From positions 124,001-188,000 of the forward strand of contig JAMOPO010000027.1 in the NCBI GenBank assembly GCA_027064425.1: a stretch of 64,000 nt of DNA, read 5' to 3'. Position numbers and translations under genes: made by a program. Below the pieces are notes generated by a model that saw only the letters and a program-made list of their open reading frames with translations, searched no databases and was not told the origin of the DNA. Shown here one piece after another: positions 49,355-58,169 of the stretch. The stretch comes from Methanobacteriota archaeon (GTDB taxonomy: Archaea; JAADCQ01; Methanopyri; Methanopyrales; Methanopyraceae). Each line of letters starts with the position of its first letter. Position 1 is the stretch's first letter.

Positions 49355-50407
49355 TTGAACGTGGAGCGGCGGGTGGTGCGGCTACTCAAGGAGTACATCT
49401 CCATCCCGAGCGTCAGCGGTGAGGAGCGGGAGTTCGCGGAGCGGTACGCCTCGGACCTGGAACGGGCCGGGCTGGAGGTGGAGGTGGACGAGCTGGGGAA
49501 CGTGATCGCTCGCCGCGGTGACCCCCGGGTGTGCCTGACCTCTCACCTGGACACGGTGCCGCCGGACGGGATGGAGGACCCGTTCGAGCCTCGGGTCAGG
49601 GACGGTAGGATCTACGGCCGGGGCGCGTGCGACGCGAAGGCCAACCTTGCCGTCTACGTGGTCGTGGCCGAGCTGTGGGACGGGCCGCTGGAGATCATCG
49701 GCGTGGTCCGCGAGGAGACGGACTCCGCGGGCGTCAAGCGGGTGCTGGAGGAGGGCAAGATGGTCTCCGACAACGTCATCAACGGCGAGCCGACGGGACT
49801 GCGCCCCGTCATCGGGCACAAGTCGCGGGCGGAGGTCCGGCTCCGAATCCGGGGGAAACCGCGGCACGCGAGCTCGGACCATCCGGACAACCCGATCGTG
49901 CGGTTCTGTCGCGTGCTGGAGCGGTTGAGGGAGCGCGCTCGGCAGTACGAGGACGAGCTCGGCCGCCCGACCGTGGTTCCCACCCGGGTCGTGTCCGAGT
50001 CTCGGGCGACGAACGTGACCCCGGGGGAGCTGGAGGCGGTGCTGGACGTCCGCCTGAACACGGAGCTGTCCCTGGACGAGCTGCGGGAGATGCTGGAGGA
50101 GGAGTGCGAGCGGGTGGAGGTGAGGGCGGGCGCCCCACCGTTCAAGCTCCGGGGGGACGAGGCCGTTGTCCGCGCGCTGGAGCGGGCTCTGGACAAGTTC
50201 GGCCTGCCCACGGAGCCGGTCGTCTGGCCGGCGAGCACCGACGCCGGGTACATCCGGCACCTCGGCGGGAAGGACGTCGTCGTGTTCGGGCCGGGATCCA
50301 TAAAATACGCTCACACGCCGAAAGAGCACGTACCGATCCCCGAGCTCGTCACGGCCGTGCACGTGCTGCGAGAGGTCGTGAACGAGCTGTCCCAAGGGTG
50401 TGCTTAA
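49355..50407 (+). CDS. M20-family metallopeptidase (LysK/ArgE/DapE-like)
   Basis: The protein has [19 protein letters not shown] (first metal His/Asp), [11 protein letters not shown] (bridging Asp), [11 protein letters not shown] (catalytic Glu) and A-S-T-D-A-G-Y. The protein is 350 residues long. Size and motifs fit N-acetyl-lysine/ornithine deacetylase LysK, but the substrate is not decided by sequence alone. TTG 49355 is chosen after GGAGAGTGAT; GTG 49346, overlapping the gatE stop, is an alternative. Confidence 0.82.
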   Translation: MNVERRVVRLLKEYISIPSVSGEEREFAERYASDLERAGLEVEVDELGNVIARRGDPRVCLTSHLDTVPPDGMEDPFEPRVRDGRIYGRGACDAKANLAVYVVVAELWDGPLEIIGVVREETDSAGVKRVLEEGKMVSDNVINGEPTGLRPVIGHKSRAEVRLRIRGKPRHASSDHPDNPIVRFCRVLERLRERARQYEDELGRPTVVPTRVVSESRATNVTPGELEAVLDVRLNTELSLDELREMLEEECERVEVRAGAPPFKLRGDEAVVRALERALDKFGLPTEPVVWPASTDAGYIRHLGGKDVVVFGPGSIKYAHTPKEHVPIPELVTAVHVLREVVNELSQGCA

Positions 50408-50408
50408 C

Positions 50409-52253
50409 GTGTGCGGGATCGTCGGATACGTGGGTGAGCGAGACGCCGCCCCGATCATCGTGGAGTCGTTGGTGAGGTTGGAGTACCGGGGGTACGACTC
50501 GGCCGGCGTCGCGACCATTCATGACGGTAAGCTCCACGTGGAGAAGGACGCCGGAAAGCTGACGGAGGGTGGGGAGCCCACGGAGCTCCAGCGCCGCCTG
50601 AAGTCCCTGCCCGGTAAGATCGGAGTGGGTCACACTCGGTGGGCCACGCACGGTGACCCGACGCGGGAGAACGCTCACCCGCACACGGACTGCGAGGGTC
50701 GGATCGCGGTCGTCCACAACGGCATCATCGAGAACTTCAGCGAGCTGCGCAAGGAGCTCGAGGAGCGCGGTCACAAGTTCGACTCGGAGACGGACACGGA
50801 GGTCGTCCCGCACCTGATCGAGGAGTTCATGGAGGAGGGCAAGTCGTTCTTCGACGCGTTCGTCGAGGCGGTCAGGCGGCTGGAGGGATCGTACGCGATC
50901 GCCGCGATCTGCGTGGACGAGCCGGGCGTGATCCTCGCGGCCCGGAAGGAGAGCCCCCTGGTCGTGGGGTTGGGCGACGACGGGAACTTCCTGGCCTCGG
51001 ACATCCCGGCGATCCTCCCGGAGACGAACGAGGTGATTCCCATCGACGACGGCGAGATCGTGGCGGTGAAGCGGGACGAGGTGAAGATCCTGGACGCGGA
51101 GACGCTGGAGGACGTGACGGACGAGAAGGAGGTGCAGGTCGTCGAGGAGGACCCGCACAAGCTGGAGCGGCACGGTTACCCGCACTTCATGCTGAAGGAG
51201 ATCCACGAGCAGCCGGAGGCCGTGCGCAACACGCTGACCATCGAGCGCGACCGGCTGGTGGAGATGGCCGAGAGGCTGGCGCGGGGCGACTACCGGAAGC
51301 TGTACATCGTCGCGTGCGGCACCTCGTACCACGCTGGGCTGGGCGCCAAGTACGCGATGGAGATGCTGGCCAAGTTCCCCGTGGACGTGGTCATCGCGTC
51401 CGAGTTCCGGTACGTGACGAAGGAGCTGGTGGACGAGGAGACGCTGGTGCTGGCGATCTCGCAGTCGGGTGAGACGGCGGACACGCTCGCGGCCGTGCGG
51501 GAGGCGAACGAGCGGGGCGCGACGACGATCGCGCTCACGAACGTCGTTGGGAGCACCATCACCCGCGAGGTCGACCACGTGATGTACACGCACGCGGGCT
51601 TCGAGAAGGCGGTGGCGGCGACGAAGACGTACACCGCTCAGCTGGCGGCGATGTACACGCTCGCCGTGGAGCTGGCCCGGCGGCTGGGTGAGATCACGGA
51701 CAAGGAGGCGAAGGAGTACCACGAGGAGCTGAGCCGGGTGCCGGAGATGCTGGAGGAGATCCTGAGCTGGGAGCGCGAGCGCGAGATCGCCGTGCTGGGC
51801 GGGCGGTACAAGGAGAAGCCGAACTGGTTCTTCATCGGTCGGGGTCCGGGCTACCCGACGGCGATGGAGGGCGCGCTGAAGCTGAAGGAGATCACGTACC
51901 AGCACGCGGAGGCGTACCCGGCGGGTGAGCTGAAGCACGGTCCGCTGGCGCTGATCGAGGAGGGCGTGCCGGTGGTCGCGGTGGCGCAGCCGGGCGGCGT
52001 GTACGAGAAGATGCTGGCCAACATCGAGGAGGTGAAGGCGCGCGGCGCGACGGTGATCACGGTCGCGGAGGAGGGTGACGAGAACGTGGAGGAGCACTCT
52101 GACCACGTGATCCGGGTGCCGAAGATCAGCGAGGTGTTCTCGCCGATCGTGTACACGGTCCCGCTGCAGCTGCTGGCGTACTACATGAGCGTGGCCCGAG
52201 GCATCGACCCGGACTACCCGCGGAACCTGGCGAAGAGCGTCACGGTGGAGTAG
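50409..52253 (+). CDS. glmS: Glutamine-fructose-6-phosphate aminotransferase (isomerizing)
   Basis: GlmS makes glucosamine 6-phosphate for UDP-GlcNAc and the pseudomurein and glycan precursors. GTG 50409 gives M-C-G-I-V-G-Y, with the catalytic N-terminal Cys that must be exposed; an upstream GTG at 50400 would add three residues and block it. Further motifs are G-H-T-R-W-A-T-H-G, two SIS domains (C-G-T-S-Y-H-A-G and S-Q-S-G-E-T-A-D) and a C-terminal L-A-K-S-V-T-V-E. The protein is 614 residues long. Confidence 0.96.
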   Translation: MCGIVGYVGERDAAPIIVESLVRLEYRGYDSAGVATIHDGKLHVEKDAGKLTEGGEPTELQRRLKSLPGKIGVGHTRWATHGDPTRENAHPHTDCEGRIAVVHNGIIENFSELRKELEERGHKFDSETDTEVVPHLIEEFMEEGKSFFDAFVEAVRRLEGSYAIAAICVDEPGVILAARKESPLVVGLGDDGNFLASDIPAILPETNEVIPIDDGEIVAVKRDEVKILDAETLEDVTDEKEVQVVEEDPHKLERHGYPHFMLKEIHEQPEAVRNTLTIERDRLVEMAERLARGDYRKLYIVACGTSYHAGLGAKYAMEMLAKFPVDVVIASEFRYVTKELVDEETLVLAISQSGETADTLAAVREANERGATTIALTNVVGSTITREVDHVMYTHAGFEKAVAATKTYTAQLAAMYTLAVELARRLGEITDKEAKEYHEELSRVPEMLEEILSWEREREIAVLGGRYKEKPNWFFIGRGPGYPTAMEGALKLKEITYQHAEAYPAGELKHGPLALIEEGVPVVAVAQPGGVYEKMLANIEEVKARGATVITVAEEGDENVEEHSDHVIRVPKISEVFSPIVYTVPLQLLAYYMSVARGIDPDYPRNLAKSVTVE

Positions 52254-52259
52254 GCCGGC

Positions 52260-53717
52260 TCAGTCCCCCTCCTCCTCTTCCTCGATCCCTATCACCTCGA
52301 AGATGCGCTTCCGGACCGCCTCCTCCACGAGCTCCAGCACCTCATCCTTCTGCACGTCCTTGAAGATCCCCAGCGGGATCTCGGCCGCGGCCGCCTTCGA
52401 GTGACCTCCCGCGGAACCGACGTCCCCGAACGCCTCCTTCATCACCTCGCCGAGGTTCAGGCGGATGTCGTCCGTCCTGGCGGAGATCTTGATCTTCCCG
52501 TCCACCACCCCGAAGACGATCACCGTGTGAACGCCCTCCAGGTTCAGCAGGTAGTCCGCGGCCTGAGGCAGCGCGTCCTCGTTCTTGACGAAGCCCACGT
52601 TGGAGAACAGGTAGCTCCGGACCACGGTGCGGTTCCGGATGGCCTCCCCCAGCACGTCCAGCGTCTCCGGGGAGATGTCGGGGGACTCGATCTTCGCGAG
52701 CACCTCGTGATCGGCCCGCGGGTACAGGTAGGCGGCCGCCTTCAAATCCTCCGGGGACACGTTGCGGGTGAAGTTGAGGGTGTCCGTCCGGATGCCGTAG
52801 AGCAGCGCCGTGGCGATGCGCTTGTCCACGTCCCGCCCCAGCGTCTTCAGGTACTGGGTCAGGATGGTCGAGGTGGCGCCCACCTCGGGGCGGTGGTCCG
52901 TGAACTCGGCCAGCTCGAGCGCGTTGAGGGAGGAGCCCTCGCTGACGCTCATCATGCCGCCGTTGGACGAGTCGTGGTGGTCAATGACCGCGAGGATGCG
53001 GCCGTCCAGGTCGTCTCCGAGCTCCTCCTCCAGCACCTTGGGCACGACCGGCGTGTCGACGATGGCGAAGGCATCGTACTCGTCCAGGTCCACCTCGGAC
53101 GCGCGGATCATCTCGATGTCGAGCATGTTGACCAGGGCCTTGTTCTCCTGGTGACCGATCTCGCCCCCGTACACGATGTCAACGTGCACGTCCTTCATGG
53201 AGGCGAGCTCCTGCAGGGCGACCGCGCTCGCGATGGAGTCCGGGTCAGGGTTGTTGTGGGGGACGATCGCGACGGAGTCGACGCGCTCGAACCCGGCCAG
53301 GAGCTCCTGAGCCTTCTGTCGGTTGCGCACGTTGTCGATGTTGTAGAGGAGCTTCTCCACCAGAAGCTGGTTGGGGGATAGGACCTCGTCGGCGCCCAGC
53401 TCCTTGAACTCCTCCACCCGCTCCTCATCCGCCACGCGGACGACCACGTACGCGCCCTCGTTCAGCTCGCGAATCAGCTCGACGGCCCGCGCGTTCACGT
53501 CGTCGTCCGGGGTGAGGACGTAAACGGTTACGGCCTCCTCAACGCCCGCCTCCTTCAGGACCCGCTGCTCCGTCACGTCCCCTATGACGACGTCAAAACC
53601 CTGCTCCTTCAGCACCTCCGCCCGGTTCTCGTCGCAGTCAACGATCACGACATCCTCGCCGCGGTCCCGGAGAGCGTCCGCGACCACGTGACCCACGGAT
53701 CCAGCACCCAGTATCAC
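52260..53717 (-). CDS. TrkA-N (RCK) domain fused to DHH phosphoesterase
   Basis: Residues 1-125 form a Rossmann TrkA-N domain (L-G-A-G-S-V-G-H-V-V, V-I-V-D-C-D-E-N). The rest is a DHH-DHHA1 unit with V-P-H-N-N-P-D-P-D-S-I-A-S-A, I-V-D-T-P, V-I-D-H-H-D-S-S and S-A-G-G-H-S-K-A-A-A-A. The combination suggests nucleotide sensing coupled to phosphodiester hydrolysis, possibly cyclic dinucleotide turnover, but this is inference. The GTG at 53717 truncates the first strand: I-P-L-H-V is encoded just upstream and an ATT at 53727-53729 lies 8 nt after GGGGG. Confidence 0.85.
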   Translation of the reverse strand: MILGAGSVGHVVADALRDRGEDVVIVDCDENRAEVLKEQGFDVVIGDVTEQRVLKEAGVEEAVTVYVLTPDDDVNARAVELIRELNEGAYVVVRVADEERVEEFKELGADEVLSPNQLLVEKLLYNIDNVRNRQKAQELLAGFERVDSVAIVPHNNPDPDSIASAVALQELASMKDVHVDIVYGGEIGHQENKALVNMLDIEMIRASEVDLDEYDAFAIVDTPVVPKVLEEELGDDLDGRILAVIDHHDSSNGGMMSVSEGSSLNALELAEFTDHRPEVGATSTILTQYLKTLGRDVDKRIATALLYGIRTDTLNFTRNVSPEDLKAAAYLYPRADHEVLAKIESPDISPETLDVLGEAIRNRTVVRSYLFSNVGFVKNEDALPQAADYLLNLEGVHTVIVFGVVDGKIKISARTDDIRLNLGEVMKEAFGDVGSAGGHSKAAAAEIPLGIFKDVQKDEVLELVEEAVRKRIFEVIGIEEEEEGD

Positions 53718-53785
53718 GTGCAGGGGAATCTTCGATGCCCCCGGTTAAGATGAGATAAGCCTCTAACTCGTGCACCGCTGGCGGA

Positions 53786-53825
53786 CGCGCCTTATACCCC
53801 TGGCATATAAGCATGTCTAGGCGCG
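53786..53825. promoter_or_regulatory. Nested inverted repeats with TATA-like boxes in the 157-nt gap
   Basis: An outer pair CGCGCCT / AGGCGCG (53786-53792, 53819-53825) encloses an inner pair TTATA / TATAA (53792-53796, 53806-53810). On the minus strand GCTTATATGCC and GGTATAAGG are both good TATA boxes for the TrkA-N/DHH gene, with a 50-65 nt leader. The symmetry could also bind a dimeric regulator. Confidence 0.45.
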
Positions 53826-53854
53826 AGCCGAACTCGGTTTCAGAAGTAGCCGAA

Positions 53855-53874
53855 ATGGGGAGGGAAAAAGAAGA
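53855..53874 (-). terminator. Oligo-T transcription termination signal after S26e
   Basis: Directly after the S26e stop the coding strand reads TCTTCTTTTTCCC, the longest T-rich run among intergenic regions here. Archaeal RNA polymerase terminates at such tracts. Confidence 0.55.
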
Positions 53875-54141
53875 CTAACCGCGGCGCTTAGGCTTGCGGA
53901 TGCCCAGGAACCGGGCGCACTTGGGGCAGTAGTAGACCTTCCTGGAGAACGTGTGCACGTACCGGTCGTCGACAGCCTGCTTGACGACGGGGTCCGTGAT
54001 CCGGAAACCCTGCGTGGCCGGGATGGCCTTGTGCCGCGGAACCTTGCCGCCGCAGCACTCACACGTCACGAACGAGGGTTTTCCTCGGGACTTCGACTGC
54101 TTCCAACCATCCCGGCCCTTTCTCCTTGGATTCCGCGCCAT
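53875..54141 (-). CDS. rps26e: Small-subunit ribosomal protein S26e-like
   Basis: The 88-residue basic protein has C-E-C-C-G-G-K-V-P-R-H-K-A-I and, 40 residues later, Y-Y-C-P-K-C-A-R-F-L-G-I. This is the zinc-binding C-x-x-C / C-x-x-C layout and V-P-x-x-K-A-I core of S26e, with a Lys/Arg-rich start and end. GGGAGGGA lies 7 nt before the ATG. S26e is best known from Crenarchaeota, Thaumarchaeota and eukaryotes, so its presence in a methanogen is notable. It follows the DUF2148 gene by 17 nt. Confidence 0.75.
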   Translation of the reverse strand: MARNPRRKGRDGWKQSKSRGKPSFVTCECCGGKVPRHKAIPATQGFRITDPVVKQAVDDRYVHTFSRKVYYCPKCARFLGIRKPKRRG

Positions 54142-54158
54142 CGGTCGCTCCCTCCCGG

Positions 54159-54692
54159 CTACTCGCCCCTGTCGAAGTATATATTCTTCCCGGTTGCGGA
54201 TAGTGGAATACCGATCACGACGTCCGCGTCCACCAGTCCCAGGGCTCGGACGGCGACGCCGACGGTGTACATCAGCCGGTTGTCGACGACCAGGTCGTTA
54301 GCGATCTTGGCGGCCGAGCCCAGCGCGATTCCCAGGTCGATCAGCTTGAAGCCGCAGATCGGGCCGGCGAACTCCCGGTCCACCTCCCGCTCCTCGAGCT
54401 CGTCGCAGGTCGAGCCGCACATTCCGCAGTTGAGGCCGCAGGGACCGCTGGACTTGACGCCGATCACCACGAGGCACTCGGACTTCCGCAGGCACTCCGC
54501 GTCTCGGCGGAAGAAGTCGGCGCCCTTCTCCTCGGCGATCTCCTCCATCTTGTCCGCGATCTCGTTCAGCCGCTCCTCGTCCTCGATGATCTTCACCACG
54601 ATGTCGTCGATTCCGCGCGTCTTGGGCGCCGTCCGGGCGGCGACGGCCATCAACCGGGCGGCCTGACGGACGCCCTCCGCCTCGGGCTTCAC
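54159..54692 (-). CDS. DUF2148 ferredoxin-domain protein
   Basis: The 177-residue protein begins A-A-R-L-M-A-V-A-A-R-T-A-P-K-T-R-G-I-D-D-I. It has a cysteine cluster G-P-C-G-L-N-C-G-M-C-G-S-T-C plus an upstream Cys and the later G-P-I-C-G-F-K, enough for an iron-sulfur cluster, and ends D-V-V-I-G-I-P-L-S-A-T-G-K-N. This matches DUF2148. The GTG at 54690-54692 overlaps the preceding gene's stop (GTGA); longer open frames upstream are antisense noise. Its redox role is unknown. Confidence 0.82.
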   Translation of the reverse strand: MKPEAEGVRQAARLMAVAARTAPKTRGIDDIVVKIIEDEERLNEIADKMEEIAEEKGADFFRRDAECLRKSECLVVIGVKSSGPCGLNCGMCGSTCDELEEREVDREFAGPICGFKLIDLGIALGSAAKIANDLVVDNRLMYTVGVAVRALGLVDADVVIGIPLSATGKNIYFDRGE

Positions 54693-55276
54693 CGGGGTCC
54701 ACCCCCGACCGTGGGTGGGCGCTCCGCGAGGAGCATGTCGACCAGGCTGTCGCACAGGGCCGCGGCCATTCGAGCGTCCTTGTCCGCGGCGGCCGGGGGA
54801 GCCATCCCCTCGGGGTCGTCCGTGATCGCGCAGATCATGCCGTCCTTGGTGCGGCACATCATCCCGGGGCGGGCCGGGATCCACTCCTTGTCGCGCGGGT
54901 CGTAGACCTTCTTCACGGGCTTCCCCTCGAACGCCTCGGCGGAGGTGATCGGGAGCCGGGGTAAGGCCTTGTTGACGGCCTCGGTCCCCCGGCCCGGGAA
55001 GAAGGCGTCCATCAGCGCCTTGCCGAGCGCGGTGAACGTTCCGGTGGCGAGATACTTTTTACTCTGGAGATCCGGAGCCGTGCGCGCGTTGTAGATCCGG
55101 ACCTTGACGCGGTACATCCCGGTCACGGGCTTGACGAGGCGCTCCACGATCTCCTCCACCCTCTCGCTCCCGGGCACCTCAACCTCGGTCTTCAGCCCGG
55201 AGCCGGGGCGGACGGTGACGCGCACGTGCGTGATGACACCCTTTGTCACCGCCTCCCCCAGGGCTCGCCCGGTCAC
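54689..55276 (-). CDS. Conserved-looking hypothetical protein, 195 residues
   Basis: I do not recognise the family. GTG 55276 lies 6 nt after GGGGAGG and starts M-T-G-R-A-L-G-E-A-V-T-K-G-V-I-T-H-V. The first half is strand-rich with a basic R-V-K-V-R-I-Y-N-A-R; the second has Y-D-P-R-D-K-E-W-I-P-A-R-P-G-M-M-C-R-T-K-D-G. The open frame continues far upstream only as the antisense of glyA. It is co-translated with the DUF2148 gene and precedes S26e, so a redox or translation-linked role is possible. Confidence 0.72.
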   Translation of the reverse strand: MTGRALGEAVTKGVITHVRVTVRPGSGLKTEVEVPGSERVEEIVERLVKPVTGMYRVKVRIYNARTAPDLQSKKYLATGTFTALGKALMDAFFPGRGTEAVNKALPRLPITSAEAFEGKPVKKVYDPRDKEWIPARPGMMCRTKDGMICAITDDPEGMAPPAAADKDARMAAALCDSLVDMLLAERPPTVGGGPR

Positions 55277-55303
55277 GCGCACCCTCCCCTTGGGGGGCTT
55301 CCG

Positions 55304-56578
55304 TTGGACGAGGTGCGGGAGATCGTGGAGGCGGTGGAGCGACACCACCGGTGGCTCAGCGAGTGCCTTCCCATGATCGCGAGCGAGAACGTCACAAGCC
55401 CCGCGGTCCGTGAGATGCTGGTCACGGACTTCGGTCACCGGTACGCGGAGGGGCAGCCCGGGGAGCGGCTGTACGAGGGGTGCGAGTACATCGACGAGGT
55501 CGAGCTCAAGTGCGTGGAGCTGGCCAAAGATCTCTTCGGGGCGGAGCACGCGAACGTTCAGCCGGTGTCCGGCGTGGTGGCCAACCTGGCCGCGCTGACG
55601 GCCCTGACCGAGCCGGGAGACGTGGTGATGGGACTCCGGATCTCGCACGGCGGACACATCAGCCACCACGAGATCAGCGCGCCGGGCGTTCGCGGGCTCA
55701 AGGTCGAGTTCCTGCCCTTCGACGAGGAGGACATGAACGTGGACGTGGACGCGGCGGTGAGGCGGATCGAGGAGGTCGAGCCTCGGGTGGTCATGCTCGG
55801 GGCGAGCCTGTTCCTCTTCCCCCACCCCGTGGAGGAGCTCGTAGACGCGGTGGAGGCGGTCGGCGGGTACCTGGTGTACGACGGTGCGCACGTGCTGGGG
55901 CTGATCGCGGGCGGGGAGTTCCAGGACCCGATCGAGGAGGGCGCGCACGTGGTGACGGGCAGCACGCACAAGACCCTGCCGGGCCCGCAGGGCGGGATCA
56001 TCCTCTGCGAGCGCGAGCTGAGTGACGCGATCGACGAGGCCGTGTTCCCCGGACTGGTTAGCAACCACCATCTACACCACGTGGCGGCCCTCGCGGTCGC
56101 GCTGGCCGAGTTCAAGAAGTACGGTCGGAAGTACGCGCGGGCGACGGTGAGGAACGCCCAGGTGCTCGCCGAATCCCTGCACTCCGAGGGCCTGAACGTC
56201 CTGTGCGAGCACCTGGGCTTCACGCGATCTCATCAGGTCGCGGTGGACGTGAGCGAGCACGGGGGCGGGGCCGAGGTCGCCCGGCGGCTGGAGGCGGCGA
56301 ACATCCTGTGCAACAAGAACCTGCTGCCGTGGGACGACGAGTCCGAGGCGGATGATCCCAGCGGGATCCGGCTCGGGGTGCAGGAGCTGACGAGGCTGGG
56401 CATGGGTCCCTCGGAGATGGAGTACGTGGCGGAGCTGATCGCGGACGTGGTGCTGAGGCGGCGGAGCGTGGACGAGGTGCGGGAGGACGTGGTCGAGCTC
56501 CGTCGGGAGTTCCAGGAGGTTAAGTACGGTTTTGGGGACGGTGTGGGTGCGCACGAATGGCCTCGGTTCGCGGACTAG
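55304..56578 (+). CDS. glyA: Serine hydroxymethyltransferase (tetrahydromethanopterin-dependent type)
   Basis: GlyA converts serine to glycine, passing the C1 unit to tetrahydromethanopterin in methanogens. TTG 55304 lies 6 nt after GGGGGG and yields 424 residues. Motifs are M-I-A-S-E-N-V-T-S, H-R-Y-A-E-G-Q-P-G, Y-D-G-A-H-V-L-G-L-I and the PLP-lysine stretch V-V-T-G-S-T-H-K-T-L-P-G-P-Q-G-G. The following serB overlaps it by 22 bases, linking serine formation with use. Confidence 0.95.
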   Translation: MDEVREIVEAVERHHRWLSECLPMIASENVTSPAVREMLVTDFGHRYAEGQPGERLYEGCEYIDEVELKCVELAKDLFGAEHANVQPVSGVVANLAALTALTEPGDVVMGLRISHGGHISHHEISAPGVRGLKVEFLPFDEEDMNVDVDAAVRRIEEVEPRVVMLGASLFLFPHPVEELVDAVEAVGGYLVYDGAHVLGLIAGGEFQDPIEEGAHVVTGSTHKTLPGPQGGIILCERELSDAIDEAVFPGLVSNHHLHHVAALAVALAEFKKYGRKYARATVRNAQVLAESLHSEGLNVLCEHLGFTRSHQVAVDVSEHGGGAEVARRLEAANILCNKNLLPWDDESEADDPSGIRLGVQELTRLGMGPSEMEYVAELIADVVLRRRSVDEVREDVVELRREFQEVKYGFGDGVGAHEWPRFAD

Positions 56579-57207
56579 TCGTGATGGACTTCGACGGGAC
56601 GCTGGTCGACGGTGAGACGATCGACGTGATGGCCGAGCTGGCGGGCGTGGGCCGGGAGGTCGAGGAGATCACGCGCCGCGCCATGGAGGGGGAGCTCGAG
56701 TTCGGGGAGGCGCTGCGCGAGCGGGTGCGGCTGCTCGCGGGCGCCCCCGCCTCGATCCTGGACGAGGCCGCCTCGCGCCTGAGGCTTAACCCGGGCGTCC
56801 GGGAGTTCGTGGCCGCGGTCCGCCGGGCGGGCGCGGCGGTGGCGGTCATCAGCGGCGGGTTCACGGAGGTGGTGCGCCGATTCGCCCGTGAGCTGGGGCT
56901 GGACGCGGTCGTCGCGAACGAGCTGGAGGTCCGCAACGGGGTCCTCACCGGCCGAGTCTACGGGCCGGTGATGAGCGGGAAGGCGAAGGGTCGGATACTG
57001 CTCCAGCTGTGCAGAAGGTTCGGGGTGAGCCCCGAGGAAACGGTGGCGGTGGGTGACGGTGCCAACGACGCATCAATGTTAAATCGCGTCGGACTCCCGC
57101 TGGGCTTCCGGCCCAAGGGGGTCATCCGGGACCTCGTGCGCAGCTCCCTGTCCGACTTCCGCGAGGCTATCCCGCTGGTAATGCGGTTCTGGGGCGTCCG
57201 TGCCTGA
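56557..57207 (+). CDS. serB: Phosphoserine phosphatase (HAD family)
   Basis: SerB performs the last step of serine synthesis. The 216-residue protein has the HAD motifs D-F-D-G-T-L-V-D-G-E, V-I-S-G-G-F-T-E and V-G-D-G-A-N-D-A-S-M-L, with the conserved Lys in S-G-K-A-K-G-R. There is no ACT domain. The ATG is 8 nt after GGGTG inside glyA. It is followed with a 1-base overlap by the coiled-coil protein. Confidence 0.92.
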   Translation: MASVRGLVVMDFDGTLVDGETIDVMAELAGVGREVEEITRRAMEGELEFGEALRERVRLLAGAPASILDEAASRLRLNPGVREFVAAVRRAGAAVAVISGGFTEVVRRFARELGLDAVVANELEVRNGVLTGRVYGPVMSGKAKGRILLQLCRRFGVSPEETVAVGDGANDASMLNRVGLPLGFRPKGVIRDLVRSSLSDFREAIPLVMRFWGVRA

Positions 57208-58157
57208 TGGTTTTCTCCGAAAAAAAGCTGCAGGAGCTCAAGCGTCTCGAGAAGGAACTGTCCGAGGTGCGGCGCGAGATCGACGAGTTGGAGGAGGAGC
57301 GGGACCGGGTGGAGCGCGAGATCGAGGAGCTTGAGCGGAAGATCGACAGGCTGAGGGAGAAGGCCGAGCGCTACCGCGAGAAGCGGGACCGACTGAACGA
57401 GCGGGTGCGCGAGCTGCGCGAGCTGGCGGAGGAGCATCGCGAGCGCCGGGACGAGCTCAACGAGGAGGTTCAAACGTACAAGAAAAAGCGCGATAGGCTG
57501 AACGAGGAGGCCACCCAGATCGCTCGGAAGGCGAAGGAGCACGTGGAGAAGGCGAAGGCTCTCCGGGCCAAGGTTGAGCGTCCCATCGGGGAGATCCGCC
57601 GCGAGATCGAGCGGCTGGAGCGCGAGATCGAGACCCGCTCCCTCTCCCCCGAGCGCGAGGAGCGGATCGCGGAGCGGCTTGAGAAGCTCCGAGAGCAGCT
57701 CGAGTACTGGAAGCGCGCCGAGAAGCATTCCCGGGAGGCGGACCGCCTCTTCTCCCGCGCGGACGAGCTGCGGGAGCAGGCGAACAAGTACCACGAGCTG
57801 GTGCTGAAGACCGCGGAGAAGGCGAACAAGCACCACGAGAAGATGCTGGAGTACTACGAGCAGGCGGACAAGATCAGGGAGAAGGCGGATGGGTATCACC
57901 GGAAGTACGAGGAGCTACGGTTCAAGATCCGCAGTCTGCAGGACAGGGTCCGCAAGCTTCGGTCCAAGGCCGAGGAGCTCGAGCAGAAGATCATGGAGAA
58001 GCGGGCGGAGGAGAAGGCGCTGGAGGTTCGTATTAGGGACCTGGAGAAGGCGGCCGTCGATCGGGAGAAGATCGAGGAGATCAAGGAGAAGCTGGAGCGC
58101 GGGGAGAAGGTCAGCTGGGAGGAGCTTCAGCTGCTGCAGCAGTACGGCGAGATGTAG
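57207..58157 (+). CDS. Archaeal long coiled-coil protein (COG1340 type)
   Basis: Nearly all of the 316 residues follow a heptad pattern rich in Glu, Arg, Lys and Leu (for example V-R-R-E-I-D-E-L-E-E-E-R-D-R), with a break around 130-145 (E-T-R-S-L-S-P-E-R). The last 20 residues form a non-coiled end (K-V-S-W-E-E-L-Q-L-L). Such proteins often sit next to serB in archaea and have been mis-annotated as phosphatases. There is no ATPase head, so it is not SMC or Rad50. Confidence 0.85.
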   Translation: MVFSEKKLQELKRLEKELSEVRREIDELEEERDRVEREIEELERKIDRLREKAERYREKRDRLNERVRELRELAEEHRERRDELNEEVQTYKKKRDRLNEEATQIARKAKEHVEKAKALRAKVERPIGEIRREIERLEREIETRSLSPEREERIAERLEKLREQLEYWKRAEKHSREADRLFSRADELREQANKYHELVLKTAEKANKHHEKMLEYYEQADKIREKADGYHRKYEELRFKIRSLQDRVRKLRSKAEELEQKIMEKRAEEKALEVRIRDLEKAAVDREKIEEIKEKLERGEKVSWEELQLLQQYGEM

Positions 58158-58169
58158 AGGTGTCCGGGC

